10,377 nucleotides of DNA, from assembly GCA_965365465.1 (NCBI GenBank), contig CBDUBU010000139.1, positions 1 to 10,377 on the forward strand, given 5' to 3'. Numbering within the stretch: position 1 is the stretch's first letter; every line of letters starts with the position of its first letter. Shown here piece by piece: positions 1-5,558 of this stretch. Below the pieces are notes generated by a model. That model saw only the letters and a program-made list of their open reading frames with translations, ran no database searches and was not told the origin of the DNA. Position numbers and translations under genes: made by a program. The DNA comes from CBDUBU01 sp965365465 (GTDB taxonomy: Bacteria; Bacteroidota; Rhodothermia; Rhodothermales; DASSAV01).

Positions 1-1934
1 GCCGAACCAACATCGAAGTTACCCTTGATGAGGGACAACACGTCCGTTACGTACACGTCTTTGCCCAGCGTAACCGTCGGAACACCGTTCGTCAGGTCAT
101 CGTCCGTGAGGGCAACCGTGATACGGCGCACCGTTTCGCCGCCGGTGGCGGGACCCGGAATTTCGTCGGCCGTGAAGATGCCGACGGTGCCGGTGTAACG
201 AACTTCAAACGGCGTCTCATCGACGTCCGGCACTGATGCGCCGGCTCCCGCGATGAAGTAACCGTCAACGCCGTCGCCGCGCAGGAGGCGGCCGCGACCT
301 GCGGTCGTCCAGTTGATCGTAACCTGGGCCTGGCCTTCGGCGTCGAGCCTGCCGTTGGTGATCAGGTCGCCCTGGGTCAGCGTCAGATAGCTGCGCTCCG
401 TGTCATCGATGTCAAGCACATCATTCATGTCGTCAATGATGAGCAGGCCTGCGAGGTTGTCGTCGATGATTGCACGCGTGCCGTCCCGCTTGTTGATTTC
501 CAGCGCCTGGATGTACAGGTCAGCCGAAAGCGCGAGGTCCTGGTCGGTCTGGCCGTTCAGGATCAGGCGGTTCGACGGAGGCGCATCAAGAACGATGTTC
601 GGCGTCGAGCCTACATTCACCTGAAGGTCGCCCATGACGGCGAGGTTATGGTACGAGGGGGCCGCTCCCGGATCCGCGTACATGCGAACCGTGGCGCCCG
701 GAACCGGCAGAAGCTGGCTGCCCGTAAACACGAGGTCGTCATTGACCTGCGTGATGCCCGTCGTGCCATCCGGCAGGAAAGCGGCAAGCAAGTGCAGCTG
801 CGTTTCCGTATCCGTCGTGGGGGTTACGATGACTGCCGGATCCGCCGTGTTGTCCACCGTCAGGTTGCCGTCGATAGTGACGGCCTGGCGGAAGAACACA
901 TCGCTGGAGAGGGCAACGCGGAAGCTCGAGCTGATCGTTTCCAGGTTCGGGAAGACCACGTCGTTCGCGGTGGCCGCAAAACCTACGACCGATTCGCCCT
1001 GCCCGCCGATGGCGGAGAAGGTGACCGTGTTGAGGCCGGCGGCGCTGCTGATGAAGCGGAACGTCGCGTTCACTTCGCCCGTGCCGGAGGTCATGAACGT
1101 CGTCTGCGTGCTCGGAGCAACGGCAGGCCGACCAGCGGTAACCGTCAGATCAACCGAACCCTGGCCGCGAATTTCCGAACCATCCGCAACCGACAGGTTG
1201 TACTGGCCGGCCGGAACAGTGTTGGCATCAAACGTCAAGTTGATGTTCTCGTCCGATACGAGGTCGCCGTCGATGATGTTCAGCATCCGCGTGACGAAGA
1301 GCGTAGCGTCCGTGAGCGTCGGAGCATTCTCGGCAGTCCTGACCGTAACGTTGCCGTTGCGGTTGATCACGAGGTTCTGGATCGTGCCCGTCTGCGGGTT
1401 GACCGGGAACTGGATCAGGGAATTGCCTGTGCCTGTAAAGGCCACAGCGCCCGTGCCGGCTCCCAGAACCGGACCAGCCGACAGGATCTCGCTGCCATCC
1501 GCCAGATTCAAGGTCGCGCCGCCTGCAAAAGCGAGCGTAAACCCGTCTTCGAGCGTCAGTGTAACTGCGGTGTCATCGAGCGGGTCGGTGGGAACGCCGA
1601 AATCGCCCACGTTGAAGCGGAAGCTGCCGCTGAGGTTCACAAGCGCAGGCGCTATGGGGCCTGCAGGACCTCTGAAGGTCAGAGCCTTATCGACGTTGAG
1701 CGGATCGACAAAGTCAACGCCCAGCACATACGTGCCCTGCTGGAACGCAATGACATCGCCGGGCGCTGCCGCAGCGATGGTCAGGCCCAGGTTGCCCGGC
1801 GTGCCTGGGGTGCCGACCCCGGCTGCCCCCGGCGCTACCAGAAGCTGCGCCGCCGAAGCCGTGCCGGCAGTGAAGCCTAGCACGAGCAGCAGGAGCGCCG
1901 CCAGCCTGGTTAAAGTGTTCGTAGTTCTTCTCAT
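1..1934 (-). CDS. Large secreted beta-rich surface/adhesin-like protein, C-terminus beyond the window
   Basis: The frame is open from the ATG at 1934 down to base 3: 644 codons with no stop, which I checked codon by codon. Residues 1-29 form a signal peptide: basic start MRRTTNTLTR, a Leu-rich core, then TASAA before the mature QLLVAPG. Residues about 45-95 resemble the opening coil of right-handed beta-helix proteins (AAAPGDVIAFQQGTYV, then DKALTFRGPAG). The remainder is short Gly/Asn/Asp/Thr-rich beta strands. The motif ADGSEI recurs at about 145-150 and 250-255, and there are phrases such as IDGNLTVDN (354-362) and YLTLTQGDLITNG (516-528), common in Bacteroidota surface proteins. It contains no Cys, one Trp (542) and four Lys, and is acidic, as expected of an exported protein. 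I infer display on or release from the cell surface, perhaps by type IX secretion; the C-terminal sorting domain that would show this lies outside the window. No specific family or ligand is recognised. It is transcribed divergently from the receptor gene. Confidence 0.85.
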   Translation of the reverse strand, partial: MRRTTNTLTRLAALLLLVLGFTAGTASAAQLLVAPGAAGVGTPGTPGNLGLTIAAAAPGDVIAFQQGTYVLGVDFVDPLNVDKALTFRGPAGPIAPALVNLSGSFRFNVGDFGVPTDPLDDTAVTLTLEDGFTLAFAGGATLNLADGSEILSAGPVLGAGTGAVAFTGTGNSLIQFPVNPQTGTIQNLVINRNGNVTVRTAENAPTLTDATLFVTRMLNIIDGDLVSDENINLTFDANTVPAGQYNLSVADGSEIRGQGSVDLTVTAGRPAVAPSTQTTFMTSGTGEVNATFRFISSAAGLNTVTFSAIGGQGESVVGFAATANDVVFPNLETISSSFRVALSSDVFFRQAVTIDGNLTVDNTADPAVIVTPTTDTETQLHLLAAFLPDGTTGITQVNDDLVFTGSQLLPVPGATVRMYADPGAAPSYHNLAVMGDLQVNVGSTPNIVLDAPPSNRLILNGQTDQDLALSADLYIQALEINKRDGTRAIIDDNLAGLLIIDDMNDVLDIDDTERSYLTLTQGDLITNGRLDAEGQAQVTINWTTAGRGRLLRGDGVDGYFIAGAGASVPDVDETPFEVRYTGTVGIFTADEIPGPATGGETVRRITVALTDDDLTNGVPTVTLGKDVYVTDVLSLIKGNFDVGS

Positions 1935-1945
1935 GTTGCTTGATT

Positions 1946-1950
1946 CCTCC
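1946..1950 (-). promoter_or_regulatory. Shine-Dalgarno GGAGG of the surface-protein gene
   Basis: On the minus strand GGAGG lies 11 nt upstream of the ATG at 1934, and the predicted signal peptide follows at once. Together they fix the start codon. The spacing is slightly long, but the match is perfect, unlike nadE, ruvA and typA, which show no Shine-Dalgarno sequence. Confidence 0.6.
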
Positions 1951-1979
1951 AAGTTGATTGCTGGAAGTACGCATTCGGG

Positions 1980-1998
1980 GCGCTCCCTCCCGGAGCGC
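1980..1998 (-). promoter_or_regulatory. Perfect hairpin in the leader of the surface-protein gene
   Basis: GCGCTCC (1980-1986) and GGAGCGC (1992-1998) form a perfect 7-bp stem around a 5-nt loop, 46-64 nt upstream of the surface-protein ATG. No T-run follows on the minus strand, so it is not a typical terminator. It could stabilise the mRNA 5' end or bind a regulator; the role is inference. Confidence 0.35.
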
Positions 1999-2070
1999 TG
2001 AAGCGTGTTCAGTGGGTGTTCAACCATTCACTGCTGTTGGTTTGTGAAACATGTGGGGGTTGGGTGATCT

Positions 2071-2100
2071 GTTATAACTTGAAAGCTTGCCGGGAAGCAA
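2071..2100 (-). promoter_or_regulatory. Possible promoter of the surface-protein gene
   Basis: Reading the minus strand, TTGCTT (plus 2100-2095) and TATAAC (plus 2076-2071) are separated by 18 bp and would give a leader of about 130 nt. The -35-like box overlaps a perfect 6-bp inverted repeat (GCTTGC 2085-2090, GCAAGC 2097-2102), which could be an operator. This is a motif match only, and Bacteroidota-type promoters differ from this consensus. Confidence 0.2.
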
Positions 2101-2360
2101 GCGATAAAGTTTCCGTGTCGGGTCCGGCGCTCTTTAATCTATGGCAATGCTTCTGACAGTTGCGGCCTTGATCTTCCGGGCCGAACTTGAAGGAGAGAAC
2201 ACACCTCACAACGGCCGCGCCGAAAGCTACAAGCGCCCCTCTCTATTGTCAAGTGAAGGCCGCCGAAACCATAGGGGTTAAGTATGTTAAACAGGGTCGA
2301 TTATACCGAAGCTTCATAATCAAATCAAGTTGCCGCCGCTTCTGCGCCCTCAAGAAGATC

Positions 2361-2402
2361 AATCATCCTGATTTTTACCGCGCATGGTAACAGGCGCGTT
2401 AC
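2361..2402. repeat. Cluster of three short perfect inverted repeats
   Basis: Three palindromes sit end to end. AATCA-TCC-TGATT (2361-2373) is followed by T residues. TTACC-GCGCAT-GGTAA spans 2375-2390. GTAAC-AGGCGC-GTTAC spans 2387-2402 and reuses the right arm of the previous one. CGCGC and GCGCG arms can also pair across the last two. Alternating TTAC/GTAA half-sites suggest a protein-binding site or an RNA with alternative folds; which is unknown. Confidence 0.4.
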
Positions 2403-2510
2403 ATTGCCTGACCTTATCGCGCTGTTTTTCACGCGCATGATCCGGCTTTTTGCCGCGCCCTGCCGCCGACTGTCATCGATTCAAAGCGAAAAAGGGCATT
2501 CCTCGCCCCA

Positions 2511-2549
2511 TGTCACCCCTAATACACCGCCAAGCGCCGGTATGACGAA
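2511..2549. repeat. Possible short dispersed (REP-like) palindrome
   Basis: The segment begins TGTCACCCC and ends GGTATGACGA, whose reverse complement TCGTCATACC is similar, giving imperfect terminal inverted repeats of about 9 nt. The centre holds ACCG (2526-2529) and CGGT (2538-2541) around an 8-nt loop. GTCAT-ACC ends are common in short intergenic palindromes of many bacteria. No second clean copy is seen in this window, so the repeat status is inferred. Confidence 0.3.
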
Positions 2550-2835
2550 TCGAGAGCAAAAAAAATTTGAGCATCAGGCACAGGGGATGCAAGAAGTTCT
2601 AGGTCCTCATCTTTTGGATGCTGGAGATGCCATCAATTGCCCTTTAGGCCCGCTTTTCCGGGATTTGGCTCTGAAAAACTGGCAGCGCTTGCCTCACTTT
2701 TTTCTGCAAGGGCTTGCCTGGCTAATTTCTTTCATAAAAACTTCATCATAAAAAGGCTGCCTGAACACAAAAAATGCCGGCTCCTTACTGGATTAATCTG
2801 GCATACTTGCACTCAAAGCAGGCTTCAGAAACTAT

Positions 2836-2865
2836 CTGGCAAGCCAGGAAAGCATCGCTTCCGGC
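2836..2865. repeat. Competing hairpins upstream of the receptor gene
   Basis: CTGGC-AA-GCCAG (2836-2847) is a perfect inverted repeat. It overlaps a second hairpin in which GCC-GGAA-GC (2843-2853, two bulged A residues) pairs with GCTTCCGGC (2857-2865) over a 3-nt loop. The two cannot form together. No T-run follows on the plus strand, so this is not a standard terminator. Confidence 0.35.
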
Positions 2866-2983
2866 AGAAAAATCTCCTTGCTCAAGCACCTGCCCTTCGG
2901 GGTAGGTTGCAGCTTCCCAGAGGCCGTGTCATCATGCTGCACGGTTAGCGTGAGATCTGTGGCGGTTCATACAGAGGAGAAGC

Positions 2984-3034
2984 ATGGCCGGTCAGTACCG
3001 CGTAGAGTCAATCTGCTTCTTCCGGCCTGCATAA
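2984..3034 (+). CDS. Possible 16-residue leader peptide upstream of the receptor gene
   Basis: ATG at 2984 follows GAGGAG (2974-2979) with a 4-nt spacer, the best plus-strand Shine-Dalgarno in the window. The reading frame encodes MAGQYRVESICFFRPA and stops at TAA (3032-3034), about 185 nt before the receptor start. Two mutually exclusive pairings involve it. AGAAGCA (2978-2984, the ribosome-binding region) pairs with TGCTTCT (3014-3020). GGCCGG (2986-2991) pairs with CCGGCC (3022-3027). Such an arrangement could serve translation-dependent control of the downstream receptor. No amino-acid run typical of attenuator peptides is present, and at 16 codons chance occurrence is quite possible. Confidence 0.25.
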   Translation: MAGQYRVESICFFRPA

Positions 3035-3219
3035 CAGGTCTTTCTCCTACCCCGTCGTATCTTGGTCTAACCGGAACAGCTTGCAACCATCTTTCATAAG
3101 GGGAGCGATGCTTTTCCGACACAAACAAATCAAATCGAAAGCAAAAGCCAGGGTCGTGTTGAGGAAGGGAGAGGAAATCGCTCCAACGCTTCGGCCTACC
3201 AGGCATTTCATACAGACCG

Positions 3220-5145
3220 ATGCAACACAAGATTTTCTTTCTGATATTTTTTCTACTTACCCTCTCGGCGGCGCTGAAGCTGCACGCGCAGGAAGCGCCC
3301 CTTGAAGGGTTTCTTCCTGATTCCATTGTCGTAACGGCCTCTCGCAACGCCGAGGATGTGCGTATAACCGGACGGCGCATGACGGTATTGACCGCACGGG
3401 ACCTTGCCGCCGCGCCTGTCGCTTCGGTCGACGAATTGTTGCGAACAGTGGGGGGCGTCGAGACACTCAGCCGGGGCGGTTTCGGGGTGCAGAGCGACAT
3501 CACCATGCGCGGCTCCACCTTCAACGGGGTGCTGGTGCTCGTCGATGGAGCAAGGCTGAACGACCCCATGACGGGGCACTTTCTCTCCGACCTCCCTGTA
3601 CCGCTCTCTGAAATCGTCCGTGTGGAGATCATGCGCGGCCCTGCCACGGTGCTTTACGGCCCTGACGCCATCGGCGGCGTCATTCAGATTTTTACCTATG
3701 CTGGACTGGCGGATGCGGCGCAGGCGGCGCCGGGGCTTGAAGGCTCGGCGCTCTTGCAGCGTGGCGAGCATGAGCTGTATAACCTCGATGCGCACGCGCG
3801 GCTTAAAACGGGACGCACCCTCTTCAGCGCCGCGACCAACTGGCAGGGCAGCGACGGCATGGAAATAACCGGGGCGGACGGACGCACCCTCCGCAGTTCG
3901 CGGGGAGAAGTACGAACCGACTTCAGCCGCCAGTCTCACGCGCTGGCGCTAACCCACGCCTTCAACAACGCCTCCTTCTATGCACGGGTCGGCGTGGATG
4001 ACCGCGACTTCGGCGCTTTTCACTTCTATACTCCATTTCCGAGCGACACAGCCCGCGAAGCGACGACGACCTACTGGACACAGCTTCGTCTCCAGGGCAA
4101 TCAGACAGCTCCGACCCGGTGGCAGGTGCAGGCTGCTGCACGGCAACACGAGGATGAATACATCTATAATCCGCGCACTCCTGCCAACCGGCACACCAGT
4201 CGCCTGTTCTACGGACAGGCACAGGCAGCGCGTGATCTGCACCGGAACCTCCTGGCAACAGGCGGCGGAACGGTGTCGCTGCGGGGGATCGAAAGCAACA
4301 ACTTGGGACAGCACCAGGATGCATCCGCAGGGGCCTTCCTTTCCGGAAGGTGGCAGCCTGCTTCCCGGCTGACGCTGAACGCGGGCGGACGGCTGGATTA
4401 CGACCCCGGCTACGGCGCCGAGGCTACCCCCCAGTTCAGCGTTGCGTACAACCTGAAGGCGCTCACTCTGCGGGCCGGGGCCAGCCGCGCCGTCCGGGCG
4501 CCCAACTACGTCGAGCGCTACTTCAATACCACCGTGCGCAGCCCCCGCGGTGGAAACCTGGGCAACCCGGACCTGAAAGCCGAACGCGCCTGGGCGTATG
4601 AGGCCGGCCTCGACGTGTATCCCCTCCCCGGCCTTTCTTTCCACGCAACAGGATTCCTGCGCGATACGGACAACCTGATCGACTTCGCCAGGCTTTCCGC
4701 ACAGGATACGGTCTTTCTGGCGCGAAACATCCTGAGCGTGCGGACGCGCGGGCTGGAAATCGATGCCGAGGCGCGTCAGACGCTCGGCATGGGCAGAGTT
4801 CGGTTTGCGGCATCCTATGCCTGGCTGGATGCAGAACTGGGCGATGCACCTGCCGGAGCCACCTTCAAATACGTACTGACAAACGCCCGCCACCTCGTAC
4901 AGGGACTCGCCGCATTTGACGCCGGCCCTGCCTCTCTGGGATTGCAAGCCCTCTGGAAGGAACCCTTGCAAGGCGATTCGTATGGCCTCGTCAATGCGCG
5001 GCTGGGCTACCGGTTCAGCCTGCGGCGCGGAAGCATCACGCTTTCAGGCGAACTGCGCAACCTGTTCGACGTGCAGTATACCGAGGTTTTCGATGCTCCC
5101 ATGCCCGGTCGCTGGTGGCTGTTCGGCCTGCGACTTTCCCGCTGA
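3220..5145 (+). CDS. BtuB-like TonB-dependent outer-membrane receptor
   Basis: This 641-residue protein is a TonB-dependent receptor that would use ExbBD-TonB energy to import a scarce ligand across the outer membrane. Residues 1-24 form a signal peptide (hydrophobic IFFLIFFLLTLSAAL, then HAQ). A TonB-box-like DSIVVTASR lies at 34-42. The plug spans about 45-158 and carries SVDELLRTVGGVE (69-81), the ITMRGST segment, VLVLVDGARLND (104-115) and RGPATVLYGPDAIGGVIQI (139-157). The beta-barrel fills the rest, with the conserved RAPNYVERYF (426-435), GNPDLKAERAW (448-458) and LRNLFDVQY (612-620). Length and motif order match BtuB/FepA-type receptors, closest to BtuB (E. coli about 614 residues). 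Cobalamin or an iron chelate is the likely ligand, but no transport or cobalamin genes flank it and no riboswitch was recognised. The chain ends RLSR rather than in the usual terminal aromatic residue. The start is the only ATG in frame after the stop at 3160-3162; its Shine-Dalgarno is poor. Confidence 0.92.
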   Translation: MQHKIFFLIFFLLTLSAALKLHAQEAPLEGFLPDSIVVTASRNAEDVRITGRRMTVLTARDLAAAPVASVDELLRTVGGVETLSRGGFGVQSDITMRGSTFNGVLVLVDGARLNDPMTGHFLSDLPVPLSEIVRVEIMRGPATVLYGPDAIGGVIQIFTYAGLADAAQAAPGLEGSALLQRGEHELYNLDAHARLKTGRTLFSAATNWQGSDGMEITGADGRTLRSSRGEVRTDFSRQSHALALTHAFNNASFYARVGVDDRDFGAFHFYTPFPSDTAREATTTYWTQLRLQGNQTAPTRWQVQAAARQHEDEYIYNPRTPANRHTSRLFYGQAQAARDLHRNLLATGGGTVSLRGIESNNLGQHQDASAGAFLSGRWQPASRLTLNAGGRLDYDPGYGAEATPQFSVAYNLKALTLRAGASRAVRAPNYVERYFNTTVRSPRGGNLGNPDLKAERAWAYEAGLDVYPLPGLSFHATGFLRDTDNLIDFARLSAQDTVFLARNILSVRTRGLEIDAEARQTLGMGRVRFAASYAWLDAELGDAPAGATFKYVLTNARHLVQGLAAFDAGPASLGLQALWKEPLQGDSYGLVNARLGYRFSLRRGSITLSGELRNLFDVQYTEVFDAPMPGRWWLFGLRLSR

Positions 5146-5558
5146 TCTGCCCTCTTTATTCTTCTTATTTCTTCCGGCAGGTCGCTTTCTCTATAACAAT
5201 GTGGACAATCGGGAACGATGCAGCCTCGTTCAGCGTCCGGATTCGGGAACGCTGACTTAACTCTAGTCGCGCATTGCAAGAGAGAATCCGGGAATACCCC
5301 TCCACGCTTGTCATTCCAAACCGCAGGTTGACGCTTCGTAAACGAACGTGAGACCAGAGGGCGCAGCCCGACCGACGAAGGCAGCGCAGCAAACGAGCGC
5401 AGCGGCTAACGATAATAGATCCTTCCTCCATGGGGCTGTCTGGACGACAAAAGTGAGGCAGAGCGCCATATCCTTATGATGATCGGGACATAGCCCTGGG
5501 ATGTAAGCCCTGCTTCCAGCATAACATGCGACTGGGTTAGACTTAAAACCAGAAACAC
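5146..5558. other. Intergenic gap between receptor and nadE, no gene
   Basis: No convincing coding frame, tRNA or terminator was found here. The 5' part has only an imperfect inverted repeat (GATCTGCC near 5143-5150 and GGCAGGTC near 5177-5184) around a long pyrimidine-rich loop, which could weakly terminate receptor transcription. The middle holds a repeat-like segment. The last 100 bases must carry the nadE promoter, but no clear consensus is visible. Confidence 0.55.
5308..5430. repeat. Degenerate GCGCAG-rich dispersed intergenic repeat (probable)
   Basis: The segment opens with TTGTCATTCC (5308-5317), runs through CGACCGACGAAGGCAGCGCA, and closes near AGATCCTTCCTCC (5418-5430). GCGCAG occurs three times (5361-5366, 5384-5389, 5397-5402) in a simple purine-rich setting. 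A GTCATTCC start, GCGCAG-type core and GATCCTTC end are typical of short non-coding repeats scattered between genes in many bacterial genomes. The copy number in this genome cannot be judged from one window. Confidence 0.4.

Larger units (their letters stand above)
1935..3219. other. Long divergent intergenic region (about 1.3 kb), no convincing gene
   Basis: This stretch separates the minus-strand surface-protein gene from the plus-strand receptor gene. It is visibly less GC-rich than the flanking genes, with several A and T runs. Open frames here are short, lack good starts or family resemblance, and cross palindromes, so I call no protein-coding gene apart from one low-confidence mini-ORF (2984-3034). 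It contains inverted repeats near 1980-1998, 2085-2102, 2361-2402, 2511-2549 and 2836-2865. I looked for tRNA T-arm signatures and for a cobalamin riboswitch core and B12 box ahead of the receptor and recognised neither. It must hold two divergent promoters and could hide a small RNA. Confidence 0.6.

Noticed and set aside
634..2001. Long open frames on the plus strand opposite the surface-protein gene (455 and 410 codons)
   Set aside because: They are antisense to a minus-strand gene with a clear SD and signal peptide. Their translations are low-complexity and resemble nothing; long antisense frames are common in GC-rich DNA.
2187..2390. 67-codon TTG-start frame in the long intergenic region
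   Set aside because: It has no upstream SD, it crosses two of the palindromes, and its product looks random.
2404..2751. 115-codon plus-strand open frame in the long intergenic region
   Set aside because: There is no SD, it runs through the REP-like palindrome, and the translation has no recognisable family or consistent composition.
2750..3219. Cobalamin riboswitch ahead of the BtuB-like receptor
   Set aside because: Segments such as AAGCCAGGAAAGC and, on the minus strand, AAAGACCTG slightly recall a B12 box, but the conserved core and a full B12 box were not found in the right order or strand. A covariance search would be decisive.
5146..5184. Terminator for the receptor gene
   Set aside because: The inverted repeat is imperfect, has a loop of more than 20 nt, and is not followed by a clean T-run.
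2690..5460. Shared GCCTCACTTTT 11-mer (2690s plus strand and 5450s minus strand)
   Set aside because: The match does not extend, and an 11-mer match between these gaps is reasonably likely by chance.
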